7,946 bases of DNA from CAZDDW01 sp964480695 (GCA_964480695.1 CAYZPO010000047.1:1-7946); one strand, 5' to 3'; shown: positions 1 through 6,758, counted from the first letter of the stretch. Numbers and translations: made by a program. Notes: generated by a model not told the origin, from the letters alone.

Positions 1-11
1 TTTTTTAATTC

Positions 12-1238
12 TTATTTTCTTTTTCTAAAGATTAATAGTATTGCGGCTAGGACAATAACGATGATTCCGAGGGTGTACCACATGCTCCAACCACCTCCTG
101 TCACAGTCAGAGTGGTCTCACCTGTAGTCCAGTTCCCTGCGTGGTCATAAGCGGCCACAGTGATCTTATGCTTCCCTGCTTTCAGATCTGAGACTAACAT
201 CTCATTCAGATCAGTCTGATACTTTTGACTACCAATATTGATCTCATAGAACTCAACTCCTGAGTTCTGATCTGTGGTGCGGAAACGTAGATACACTCCT
301 TTACCTACTTCTATAGTATCGAAGTCCAGAACCGGAACGACCGGATTTGGTGCTTCCGTATCTATCAAAATGCGATAGTGCGCTGGATCAGTGTAACTTC
401 CATCAGCGAGCAACGCTTTAATATGGAAGTACCAGATCCCGTCCTCTACTTCTTCGATACTGACCGTGGTGTCTGAGGCAACATGCTCTGAACCTGGATC
501 AGCTTGCGGTTCTTTATTGAACGAGCTGTTGTACTCAACGATTTCGACACTTGGCTCACCAGTGATCCCCCAAGCCATCTGAATGTTGTTCAAGGCCTGC
601 CAAACATTTTGGTTAGGGTGAGTTGAACTGATGATACGTAGTCTACTTTGAACCTCGACTTCTTCACCAGTCTCTTCATTAATCTCAACCACTGATTCTC
701 CAGGCAGTTCAATCTCAGCCATGATCGCTTGATATTCTGGAATCTCTTCTACGGCCACGGCTTCTACATATATAGTAGCTTGCCCAGAACCACTAAGATC
801 AACTTTCTCTTCCCCAACACTGATCATCTTTGTTCCCTCAATAAAGCTGAGAGAACTTGAGCCAGCCATCTTGCTTTTAAAAGCGATTGTGGCGTGAACT
901 CCGTCAGATGAAGTCTGAGTTCCTTTAAGGTATCCACCCATGGAAACAAAGCCGTCACTGTTATCAACGTAGTTTCCTGGAGCCATGTTCGGGAACACGC
1001 TACCGAGCTCATAGTATTGAAGCTCGAGCATGTCGGCATTGAACTGAACAATCGAGCGCGCTGTGTCGATTAGCTCTCCGTTCGGATAAGCAATGACATC
1101 TATAGTAAAGGTGTCTCCAAGATCAGTGTAAATAACAGATGGCTCAAAACCAAAGGTGGCATCACCTTCAGCCAGAGCAGTTCCTCCAAGTCCTAAAGTA
1201 AGGGTAAAAACTACTATCGATATCAATGCTTTTTTCAT
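12..1238 (-). CDS. Membrane-anchored cohesin-domain protein with Ig-like modules
   Basis: The 408-residue protein is predicted to be exported and held in the membrane by its C-terminus. Residues 1-23 form a signal peptide (Lys-Lys, hydrophobic core, cleavage likely after A-L-A). Residues 25-159 resemble a type I cohesin-like beta-sandwich: GDATFGFEP start, D-x-x-x-V-x-Y-P-N-G strand, G-x-V-x-F-P turn and a late Gly/Ser-rich strand. They align clearly with residues 25-160 of the cohesin protein encoded at 2156-3880. Residues 199-294 and 295-380 look like two Ig or fibronectin-like modules (S-S-T-H-P-N-Q-N, G-I-W-Y-F-H, then D-T-E-A-P-N-P). A single membrane helix spans 385-404 and ends in RKRK, so the bulk faces outward. 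The start is supported by an AGGAGGA ribosome site (1248-1254) nine bases upstream. It is last in the operon, 25 bases after the dockerin gene. Inference: the membrane anchor for dockerin-bearing partners. Cohesin folds also occur without dockerin partners, so the ligand is unproven. Confidence 0.85.
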   Translation of the reverse strand: MKKALISIVVFTLTLGLGGTALAEGDATFGFEPSVIYTDLGDTFTIDVIAYPNGELIDTARSIVQFNADMLELQYYELGSVFPNMAPGNYVDNSDGFVSMGGYLKGTQTSSDGVHATIAFKSKMAGSSSLSFIEGTKMISVGEEKVDLSGSGQATIYVEAVAVEEIPEYQAIMAEIELPGESVVEINEETGEEVEVQSRLRIISSTHPNQNVWQALNNIQMAWGITGEPSVEIVEYNSSFNKEPQADPGSEHVASDTTVSIEEVEDGIWYFHIKALLADGSYTDPAHYRILIDTEAPNPVVPVLDFDTIEVGKGVYLRFRTTDQNSGVEFYEINIGSQKYQTDLNEMLVSDLKAGKHKITVAAYDHAGNWTTGETTLTVTGGGWSMWYTLGIIVIVLAAILLIFRKRK

Positions 1239-1263
1239 AATGTAATGTCCTCCTGTTAATTCT

Positions 1264-2118
1264 TTATACTAACCAGTAAGCAGCCATTAGTGAAAGGTCG
1301 TAATCATCAACTGTTCCATCTCCGTTAAAGTCAGCTTCTGAATTTGATGTTCCCCAATGGTAAGCCAGAATAGATAGATCGTAGTCATCAACGACTCCAT
1401 CACCAGTGGCATCACCAGCTCCGGCTGAAAGTCGAGTGATAGTTACAGTTACGATGTCTGAGTCACCAGCACCGTTACCAGCGTAAATCTCAATCGTGTT
1501 TTCTCCGATTTCAAGTGGAACAGCAGCTGACCAGGTACTACTAGTTGGATAAGAGGTGTAATCAGTAACTCCGTTAACATAAAGTGTGGCGTTGGTACCA
1601 CGAGCTCCTGTAAGAGTTATTGTTGAAGATACGGTTGTTTCAGAATAATCATCAAGAGTTGGTACGGATGGAGCTGCTGTAGCTCGGCCGCCTCCACCTC
1701 CGCCGCCTCCACCTCCGCCATCATTTGAACAGGCTGAGGTAACAAAGGCACAACTAGATGAACAGGTCAGAGTTCCGCTATCAAACCCTTGGCTGACACA
1801 GGTCTCACCGTTCAAAAGCGAACCGTCACAAGCTTCACTTCCGTTAATCTCTTCATCTCCACAGTACTCAGCGTGCAAAGTAGAACCAGTGTCGATCTGA
1901 TAAGACGTTGAGGTAATATGTCCAACCATTGGCTCAAGTGAACCTACGAGCTCATAGCTGGTAGAAGTTGAAGTGTGCTGTCCGTATCCAGAAGTGCCAC
2001 CATCAATGATCTCGTAGCTTGTGCTCGTGATCGCCAATGATGCAGACGGAACAGCCAACAACCCAGCTATTGCCATGAAGGCCCACAAGCGAATGTTTGG
2101 CTTTAATTTTTTTAGCAT
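1264..2118 (-). CDS. Secreted dockerin-domain protein with cysteine-rich module
   Basis: The 284-residue protein has a signal peptide at 1-29 (K-K-L-K-P then a hydrophobic core; cleavage likely after A-S-L-A). Residues 31-80 carry three copies of a T-S-T-S-Y-x-(I/L) strand motif. Residues 86-130 form a six-cysteine module (C86, 97, 107, 119, 123, 130) with the C-G-D...N-G-S-E-x-C-D-G-S pattern common in Patescibacteria and other secreted proteins. An eleven-glycine linker (134-144) leads to an Ig-like module at about 149-229. Residues 236-284 are a dockerin with two calcium loops: D236-x-T-x-D240-G...D247 and D263-x-N-x-D267-G...D274. Each is followed by the same D-D-Y-D-L-S helix start, so the two halves are nearly symmetric. 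The dockerin is C-terminal, as usual for cellulosomal subunits. No catalytic domain is visible, so it is not evidently an enzyme. Genes on both sides encode cohesins, which are the likely partners. Confidence 0.87.
   Translation of the reverse strand: MLKKLKPNIRLWAFMAIAGLLAVPSASLAITSTSYEIIDGGTSGYGQHTSTSTSYELVGSLEPMVGHITSTSYQIDTGSTLHAEYCGDEEINGSEACDGSLLNGETCVSQGFDSGTLTCSSSCAFVTSACSNDGGGGGGGGGGGRATAAPSVPTLDDYSETTVSSTITLTGARGTNATLYVNGVTDYTSYPTSSTWSAAVPLEIGENTIEIYAGNGAGDSDIVTVTITRLSAGAGDATGDGVVDDYDLSILAYHWGTSNSEADFNGDGTVDDYDLSLMAAYWLV
1691..1720 (-). repeat. 15-bp tandem repeat encoding the poly-glycine linker
   Basis: Two adjacent 15-base units, CCTCCACCTCCGCCG and CCTCCACCTCCGCCA on the plus strand, encode most of the eleven-glycine linker of the dockerin protein. 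They differ only in the last base. Such a unit can gain or lose copies in frame by slippage, which would change linker length without breaking the protein. Confidence 0.75.
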
Positions 2119-2157
2119 AGATTTCTAATATGAATATTAGAATTAATGGGCCTCCTT
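2119..2157 (-). promoter_or_regulatory. Distant Shine-Dalgarno bridged by a hairpin before the dockerin gene
   Basis: The only good ribosome site for the dockerin gene is AAGGAGG at 2151-2157. It overlaps the stop codon of the upstream gene and lies 32 bases from the ATG at 2118, too far for normal use. Between them is a perfect inverted repeat at 2123-2142 (TTCTAATA and TATTAGAA around a four-base loop). Folding it leaves about 12 unpaired bases between site and start. An in-frame TAG a few codons upstream rules out an earlier start. The hairpin is seen; the bridging role is inferred. Confidence 0.55.
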
Positions 2158-3880
2158 AAAATGCACCTGAGTAAGCAAGAGCAGCGACTACGTTCCAATC
2201 AGCATCAGTAACTGGAGTAGTTCCGAAAGCTGCTACAAAAGCGTCTACAGCTGTTGCCTCTGCTTCCAGATCACGTTCATCAGGAGTGTAGCCGTTAACC
2301 ATATAGTCGACAGCCATCCAATCAGCGTCTGAACTTGGCAAGTAGCCAGTCAAACCTCCGAACATTCCAATCGCTAGTTCTTCAGGAGTAAGCTCGACCA
2401 CAACAACATCTTCTTCAACATCTTCATCTTCCACCACCTCTTCTTCGACTGCTTCCTCTTCAACCACGGCTTCTTCAGCATCCTCACTTAAGAAGTCAGT
2501 GTAAGCCAAAGTTGAGATCACGTTCCACTCCATATCAGTGGCTGGCATCTTGGCGTACTTAGCTCCAAAGGTAACCAAAGCTGCGCCCTCAGCGTCGAGG
2601 TCGCGTGGGTCACCCTGACATCCGCCGTAAGCGATGCAGTGCAAAGCGCTCCAGTCATCATCACTTGATGGCATGCGAGCGTAAAAAGCTCCAAAGTAAA
2701 CTAAGGCTTGTTCTTCAAGACTAGCTTCTGTTTCAACCAAAACTTCTTCAACTGCTTCTTCATCAACAACCTCTTCTTCAGTTTCAACTACTTCTTCTGC
2801 TACCTCTTCAGTATCACCCATGAAGTAGGCAATGGCAGCAACAGTGTTCCAATCAGTTGTGCTTGATGGAACGTATCCAAAGACTGAAATGAAGGTGTCT
2901 AGACCTTGAGTCTCAAGGATAAGATCACGTTCACCAGTGTAACCATTCACAATAGCGTTGACTGCGCTCCAATCATTATCTGAACTTGGTAGATAACCGG
3001 CAACAGATCCAAATGTTCCGATTGCTGATTCTTCATCACTTAACTCAGCGACCACTTCTTCTGTGACTTCTTCTACGACCTCTTCTTCAGCCTCTTCAGC
3101 AACCTCAGCTGCAGCTTCAGCAGCTCCATCCCACTCTAGAATAGCTCCTGAGTAAGCAATAGCAGCCACAACGTTCCATTCGTAGCTAGTTGATGGAGTG
3201 GCGCCGAAAGTAGCAACATAAGTGCTCAAAGCAGCTTGCTCTTGAGCCAAGTCACGAGTTCCACTGTAACCATTGACCATGTAGTCAATTGCCAACCAGT
3301 CTAAATCTGAGGTTGGTGAATAACCAGTGAGTGAACCGAAATCGCCGATCGCAATCTGCTCAGTGGTAAGTGTGGCCTCGGTTTCTCCAGCAACTGCGTC
3401 GCCAGTAACGGTGACTGAGGCACTACCAGATCCGGTGATGCTCAACTTCTCATCTCCGGCACTAATGGCGCGTGAAGTGCTACCAAAAGTGACTGAGGCG
3501 GTTCCAGCAGACAAGGCCCGGAACGTGATTGTTCCCACGGTTCCACTTGAACTAACACCACCACCGGTCTTGAACGCTCCTTGTGAGAGTGTGCCGGTTG
3601 TGTTGTTGATGCTGTTTCCCGGTGAAGTTGATGGGAACAGCGAGCCTAGGCTGTAACTGGTTACCTCCAGCATGCTGGCTGGGTAGCTGACCACGACACG
3701 TACGGTGTCCAAGTCTTCTCCGTTAGGAGCGATCAGCACGTCTAAATTAAAAGACTCCCCTGTAGCGACACTGTTTGTGTCAGGAGAGAAACTGAAAGTG
3801 GCGTCTCCCGCCGCATTGGCAAAACCATATGACCCGAAGACCAGCGCAAAAGCAATCAGAAAAATTAATGCTTTTTTCAT
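2156..3880 (-). CDS. Secreted cohesin protein with four FG/P/DW repeat modules
   Basis: The 574-residue protein starts with a signal peptide (1-23, cleavage likely after A-N-A). Residues 25-160 are a cohesin-like domain paralogous to that of the anchored protein at 12-1238; both begin MKKALI and mature near GDATF. Four modules of about 75 residues follow at 172-248, 281-355, 387-463 and 497-574, joined by Glu/Val-rich acidic linkers. No sortase motif, membrane helix or dockerin is present at the C-terminus, which ends inside the last module (Y-S-G-A-F). Surface attachment, if any, must come from the repeats or from partners. It is first in the operon, 37 bases before the dockerin gene, with a weak AAAGG ribosome site. 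Inference: a non-enzymatic scaffold or adhesin whose cohesin binds the neighbouring dockerin. I do not recognise a named family for the repeat. Confidence 0.85.
   Translation of the reverse strand: MKKALIFLIAFALVFGSYGFANAAGDATFSFSPDTNSVATGESFNLDVLIAPNGEDLDTVRVVVSYPASMLEVTSYSLGSLFPSTSPGNSINNTTGTLSQGAFKTGGGVSSSGTVGTITFRALSAGTASVTFGSTSRAISAGDEKLSITGSGSASVTVTGDAVAGETEATLTTEQIAIGDFGSLTGYSPTSDLDWLAIDYMVNGYSGTRDLAQEQAALSTYVATFGATPSTSYEWNVVAAIAYSGAILEWDGAAEAAAEVAEEAEEEVVEEVTEEVVAELSDEESAIGTFGSVAGYLPSSDNDWSAVNAIVNGYTGERDLILETQGLDTFISVFGYVPSSTTDWNTVAAIAYFMGDTEEVAEEVVETEEEVVDEEAVEEVLVETEASLEEQALVYFGAFYARMPSSDDDWSALHCIAYGGCQGDPRDLDAEGAALVTFGAKYAKMPATDMEWNVISTLAYTDFLSEDAEEAVVEEEAVEEEVVEDEDVEEDVVVVELTPEELAIGMFGGLTGYLPSSDADWMAVDYMVNGYTPDERDLEAEATAVDAFVAAFGTTPVTDADWNVVAALAYSGAF
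2159..3367 (-). repeat. Four protein-level repeat modules, each of two half-repeats
   Basis: The four copies lie at 3137-3367, 2816-3040, 2492-2722 and 2159-2392. Each holds two half-repeats of the pattern (I/F)-x-x-F-G-x-x-x-x-x-x-P-(S/T)-(S/T)-x-x-(D/E)-W-x-x-(V/I/L). A charged R-D-L turn sits between the halves. The first half usually runs on to M-V-N-G-Y and the second to A-Y-S-G. Copy three is divergent: it has a paired C-x5-C (H-C-I-A-Y-G-G-C) and K-Y-A-K-M-P-A-T. The DNA is less conserved than the protein, so this looks like old duplication under selection. Confidence 0.8.
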
Positions 3881-3896
3881 ATAACCTTTTTTAGAC

Positions 3897-3910
3897 TTCT
3901 TTCGAAAGAA
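3897..3910. promoter_or_regulatory. Perfect 14-bp palindrome in the leader of the cohesin operon
   Basis: TTCTTTCGAAAGAA is a perfect palindrome 16 bases upstream of the first cohesin gene and downstream of its likely -10 box. It could be an operator or a small RNA hairpin in the 5' leader. Only the symmetry is observed. Confidence 0.35.
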
Positions 3911-3957
3911 AGATAGTGATTTTTAAAGGTGAGAATTAATTAAAAAGGATTAACAAT

Positions 3958-3986
3958 ATTATACTAAATTTTAGTCCGACTTGATA
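3958..3986 (-). promoter_or_regulatory. Putative promoter of the cohesin-dockerin operon
   Basis: A perfect TATAAT on the minus strand (3958-3963) lies 77 bases upstream of the first cohesin ATG. The -35 position at 17-base spacing (TATCAA, 3981-3986) is a poor match, so recognition may rest on the -10 box or an activator. The rest of 3881-4046 is AT-rich and holds no gene that I can see. Confidence 0.45.
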
Positions 3987-4046
3987 TAGTTTTTCTGTGG
4001 ATAAAATAAGCGAAAAATAAGACGAAAAAACAACACTAAAAAACCC

Positions 4047-4075
4047 TTGAAAAAATTTTAAAAATCTGGTACTAT
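4047..4075 (+). promoter_or_regulatory. Promoter of tRNA-Gln
   Basis: TTGAAA (4047-4052), a 17-base spacer and TACTAT (4070-4075) form a good sigma70-type promoter. A TGG directly before the -10 gives an extended -10 element. The start of transcription would be near 4082, about 14 bases before the tRNA. Confidence 0.75.
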
Positions 4076-4095
4076 GCGACCTGCTGATGACACAC

Positions 4096-4169
4096 TCCGG
4101 GGTCGTCTAAGGGCAGGACACCAGGTTTTGGTCCTGGGTATCGGGGTTCGAATCCCTGCCCCGGAGCCA
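4096..4169 (+). tRNA. tRNA-Gln (anticodon UUG)
   Basis: A complete cloverleaf. The acceptor arm TCCGGGG pairs with CCCCGGA, followed by G and an encoded CCA. The anticodon stem CCAGG/CCTGG (4121-4125, 4133-4137) closes a seven-base loop with TTG at 4128-4130. The T-arm is CGGGG/CCCTG around TTCGAAT. It reads CAA and, by wobble, CAG. It is a single-gene unit with its own promoter and terminator, divergent from the cohesin operon and convergent with ftsX. Confidence 0.95.
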
Positions 4170-4170
4170 T

Positions 4171-4202
4171 GGAAAAAACCGGCCGAAAGGCTGGTTTTTT
4201 CC
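4171..4202 (+). terminator. Rho-independent terminator after tRNA-Gln
   Basis: A 14-pair stem (one G-U pair) with a GAAA tetraloop starts two bases after the tRNA CCA. The 3' arm ends in six T residues, so the U-tract lies in the stem. Confidence 0.85.
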
Positions 4203-4240
4203 GTTCTGTGAAACATTTTTTGTTTTGTCAGAATTAACAA

Positions 4241-4259
4241 GACGCCCTTTTTGGGCGTC
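4241..4259 (-). terminator. Terminator of the RlpA-like/ftsE/ftsX operon
   Basis: GACGCCC and GGGCGTC form a seven-pair stem with a five-base loop, 25 bases after the ftsX stop. The tail on the minus strand, TTGTTAATT, is only partly T-rich. It could also act on the plus strand as a backup for the tRNA-Gln unit. Confidence 0.65.
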
Positions 4260-4284
4260 CTTTGTCCACGTTATCCTTGACAAC

Positions 4285-5205
4285 TTATACCTTCAAATAC
4301 TTTCTCATGGCAATACTTGAAGCCAGCATGTTAATAATGGTCAGTCCGATAAACTGGACTCCAAAGATCAAAATGAAACTGGCGTTGTAGTAATCAAGTA
4401 GTCCAGTGGCGCTTGATCCAAAGAAGGCATTGAACTTTGGTTCCAGCACTCCAAGGATCGGATATGTTACTACGACTGTGACCAAAGTGGCCACCAAACT
4501 GAACAGTGCAGCCTCGATCAAAAACGGTGCGCGAATGAAAGTACTGGACGCACCAACCAATCTCATGATAGAAATTTCTTCCTTGTGGATAAATATTGCC
4601 ACGCGAACCGTGTTGAAAACAATCAGAATGGCGATCAGTAAAAAGATTCCAGAAAGGGCCAGTCCGAACAAGCGCGCACGATCAGTCACGCTGTTTATAC
4701 TAGCAATGATGTCCTCATAATCATCAAATTCTTTTTTCTCGATATAATCACGATACTGTGGGTTGTCCAATGACTCTAAGATAAAATCAAAGTCCTTGCT
4801 TGAGCGGGCTTTAACGATCAAGGATGGACCAAACGGATTGTCCCCTACTTCTTCTAGCGAACGCATGATCTCTTCTTCAGTTTCGTGACGTTCAGTGAAT
4901 CGTTCTAAAGCTTCGTCAGAAGTAATAAGCTGAGCGTCCACCACTTGAGGCAACGCTTGCAAATAACCCTGAGCTCCTTGCACGATCTCCAACGAAGTTT
5001 CAGGAGTAAAGTAAACTGAAACATCAATTTTTTCCTCAATTGAATCAATGGCTGTGGTTGTGACCACATTCAAAACAACCAGAACATTAACGGTCAGGAG
5101 CGTTAAAATAAGCATGCTCACCGTAATCAAGGAGAGCCAGATGTTCCTCCAAAAATTTTGGAAAGCGAACTTAAATACTCGATATGTAGCGATCGCAAGC
5201 TTCAC
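4285..5205 (-). CDS. ftsX: Cell division protein FtsX, ABC-type permease subunit
   Basis: The 306-residue length is normal for the family. FtsX pairs with FtsE in the inner membrane and passes ATP-driven movement to a cell-wall hydrolase or its activator outside. Four membrane segments are visible at about 22-48, 178-205, 227-250 and 277-299. An outer loop lies at about 49-175 after the first. The stretch I-F-I-H-K-E-E-I-S-I-M-R-L-V-G-A-S (205-220) is the characteristic FtsX coupling region, and T-V-R-V-A-I-F precedes it. The start is GTG at 5203-5205, overlapping the ftsE TGA by four bases (GTGA), with AGAAGG about 12 bases upstream. Translation is therefore probably coupled to ftsE. The outer loop should contact the partner, most simply the RlpA-like protein encoded first in this operon; that contact is inferred. 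Confidence 0.95.
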   Translation of the reverse strand: MKLAIATYRVFKFAFQNFWRNIWLSLITVSMLILTLLTVNVLVVLNVVTTTAIDSIEEKIDVSVYFTPETSLEIVQGAQGYLQALPQVVDAQLITSDEALERFTERHETEEEIMRSLEEVGDNPFGPSLIVKARSSKDFDFILESLDNPQYRDYIEKKEFDDYEDIIASINSVTDRARLFGLALSGIFLLIAILIVFNTVRVAIFIHKEEISIMRLVGASSTFIRAPFLIEAALFSLVATLVTVVVTYPILGVLEPKFNAFFGSSATGLLDYYNASFILIFGVQFIGLTIINMLASSIAMRKYLKV

Positions 5206-5882
5206 AGAAGATATTTACCTTCTTCTTTATCTGACACAATTTCTCCGTCTTCCAGGGTAACCACACGCTTTTTAAGCGCATTGACCACTTCACGGTTGTG
5301 GGTTACCAGGACCACGGTTGTGCCAAACTCATTTATTTTTTTAAGCAAATTGATAATTTCGTGCGTGTTGATCGTGTCCAGGTTTCCGGTTGGTTCGTCG
5401 GCTACTAGAATCTTCGGCCTGTGGACAAGTGACCTAGCAATAACAACGCGCTGCTGCTCTCCACCGGACAACTGGTGCGGATAACGATCTATTTTTTCAT
5501 CTAAAGTAACAATCTTTAACACCTGAGGCACGACTTCATTGATACGGTCTTGATGTTCACCAGCCACCTCTAGGGCAAAGGCTACGTTCTCAAACACTGT
5601 CTTTTTTGGAAGTAATTTAAAATCTTGAAACACCACACCGATCTGACGGCGCAGCAAAGGCACCTCATTTGATCTAATTTCAGAAACGTCCCAACCTCCA
5701 ATAATCACCTGGCCTTTGGATGGGGTCTCTTCAGCAAACAACAGCTTAGCTAGTGTAGTTTTCCCGGTTCCGCTTTGCCCAACAATAGAAACAAATTCAC
5801 CTGGTTTAACATGCAGGCTAACGTTTTTAAGGCCCACACTGTTGGGCTCGTAGATTTTTGATACTTTTTTAAAGCGGATCAT
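5202..5882 (-). CDS. ftsE: Cell division ATP-binding protein FtsE
   Basis: A full-length 226-residue ABC ATPase with every key motif intact: Walker A G35-Q-S-G-T-G-K41-T42, Q-loop V-F-Q86-D, signature L-S-G-G-E-Q at 138-143, Walker B I-L-V-A-D162-E163-P, D-loop G-N-L-D and H-loop T-H195-N. The A-D-E-P-T-G-N-L-D string and the F-K-L-L-P-x-K-T-V-F-E-N-V stretch are typical of FtsE. It sits on the inner face of the membrane and powers FtsX. The ATG overlaps the TGA of the RlpA-like gene by four bases (ATGA), with no good ribosome site of its own. This suggests translational coupling and a matched protein ratio in the complex. Confidence 0.96.
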   Translation of the reverse strand: MIRFKKVSKIYEPNSVGLKNVSLHVKPGEFVSIVGQSGTGKTTLAKLLFAEETPSKGQVIIGGWDVSEIRSNEVPLLRRQIGVVFQDFKLLPKKTVFENVAFALEVAGEHQDRINEVVPQVLKIVTLDEKIDRYPHQLSGGEQQRVVIARSLVHRPKILVADEPTGNLDTINTHEIINLLKKINEFGTTVVLVTHNREVVNALKKRVVTLEDGEIVSDKEEGKYLL

Positions 5883-6712
5883 TGAAGTAATTTTACGGTC
5901 ACATCGATTAGACCAGCGCCAAGTGAAGCTAATTTTTCAAAAGCCACAGCATCAAGATCGATTACACGATCTGGATGAATATCTCGCTCAGGACCGTAAT
6001 CATTGACCTTAACTGTAACTGAGCGATCTGGATCATCTGCACGCGACACGACTAAGAACGACCCTTTTGGATAGTCTGGTGAAGCAGCACAATCACACTC
6101 TTTATATCGATACCAGCTGGCTACTCCACTAGGCATAGCCTCCGGATCCTCGAATACTGCCAGACGAGCGAATGGTAAGTGGATCAAGGCTCGAACTGAT
6201 GATTTGTCTGGATGATCTGTTGACGGCAGCTCTTCCCATTCTGTTGAAACTGAGTTGTAAAAATAGATGCGTTTGCGGGTGCGATAAATCGAATTCGTGT
6301 CGCCTTGATCAGGATATTTAATCTCCAGAAAGAAAAAGTCCGAGCCGTCATAACTCTCGCTATTAATAATATCAAAAAGATACACATTTCCCAAGAGCGT
6401 TTTGTCCGTTGGTAATGTGTCGTACATTATTTCGGGAGCTAAAGTCTTTATATCAACTCTTGTTGCGTCACTTAAAGTATCTGGACGAATCCCTAAACGC
6501 ATCATTTCATCATGACTCTCAAGCGTATACCCCTTAACGATCGTCTCGGCATCAAATTGTGTTGACAGCACAACTTCACCCTCGATTTCAGAGGCAACAA
6601 CAGGATTCGAGAAAAAAAATAATAAAATAATAAAATAAGAAAGTAAGCACAAAAGACTTACTTTTTTAATTTCTTGTTTTTTTATTTTTTTATCTTGTAC
6701 TCTCCTTGTCAT
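5879..6712 (-). CDS. RlpA-like double-psi beta-barrel protein, exported
   Basis: The 277-residue protein has a Lys-rich start, a hydrophobic signal segment (19-40, likely cleaved after V-V-A), a middle beta-rich region (about 45-190) that I cannot name, and a C-terminal RlpA-like barrel (196-276). The barrel shows G-V-A-S-W-Y at 196-201, V-K-V-N-D238-Y-G-P and R-V-I-D-L-D-A-V-A-F. In lytic RlpA proteins a His in the A-H-x-x-L-P-F-G stretch and the Asp of N-D-x-G-P act together. Here the Asp is kept, but the aligned stretch reads A-A-S-P-D-Y-P-K-G and the His is missing. Activity is therefore doubtful; glycan binding or a regulatory role is possible. An unusual C-D-C (206-208) precedes it. It is first in the operon with ftsE and ftsX and overlaps ftsE by four bases, so it is a good candidate for the wall-side partner of FtsEX. 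Calling it rlpA itself would be too strong. Confidence 0.82.
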   Translation of the reverse strand: MTRRVQDKKIKKQEIKKVSLLCLLSYFIILLFFFSNPVVASEIEGEVVLSTQFDAETIVKGYTLESHDEMMRLGIRPDTLSDATRVDIKTLAPEIMYDTLPTDKTLLGNVYLFDIINSESYDGSDFFFLEIKYPDQGDTNSIYRTRKRIYFYNSVSTEWEELPSTDHPDKSSVRALIHLPFARLAVFEDPEAMPSGVASWYRYKECDCAASPDYPKGSFLVVSRADDPDRSVTVKVNDYGPERDIHPDRVIDLDAVAFEKLASLGAGLIDVTVKLLQ

Positions 6713-6734
6713 AAGCTTAACTGCCCTATATAAT
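6706..6734 (+). promoter_or_regulatory. Near-consensus promoter of the interrupted tRNA-Thr
   Basis: TTGTCA (6706-6711), 17 bases, then a perfect TATAAT (6729-6734). Transcription should start near 6741, about 28 bases before the tRNA. The -35 box overlaps the start codon of the divergent RlpA-like gene. Confidence 0.75.
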
Positions 6735-6758
6735 ACAGCAGAAAGTTTTAAGTTACAA
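6730..6758 (-). promoter_or_regulatory. Putative promoter of the RlpA-like/ftsE/ftsX operon
   Basis: On the minus strand TTGTAA (6753-6758), 17 bases and TATTAT (6730-6735) give a fair sigma70-type promoter. Its -10 box covers the same bases as the plus-strand -10 box. Transcription would start near 6723, leaving a leader of about ten bases with no ribosome site. An AAGGAG lies inside codons 2-4 of the gene instead. Confidence 0.5.

Noticed and set aside
3327..3656. 109-residue plus-strand open frame
   Set aside because: It is a shadow of the cohesin gene, with no ribosome site and no recognisable domain.
4058..4240. 60-residue minus-strand open frame
   Set aside because: It is the antisense of tRNA-Gln, its promoter and its terminator. 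Such frames are a common artefact of tRNA genes.
4406..4720. 104-residue plus-strand open frame
   Set aside because: It lies opposite ftsX, whose domain content is unmistakable.
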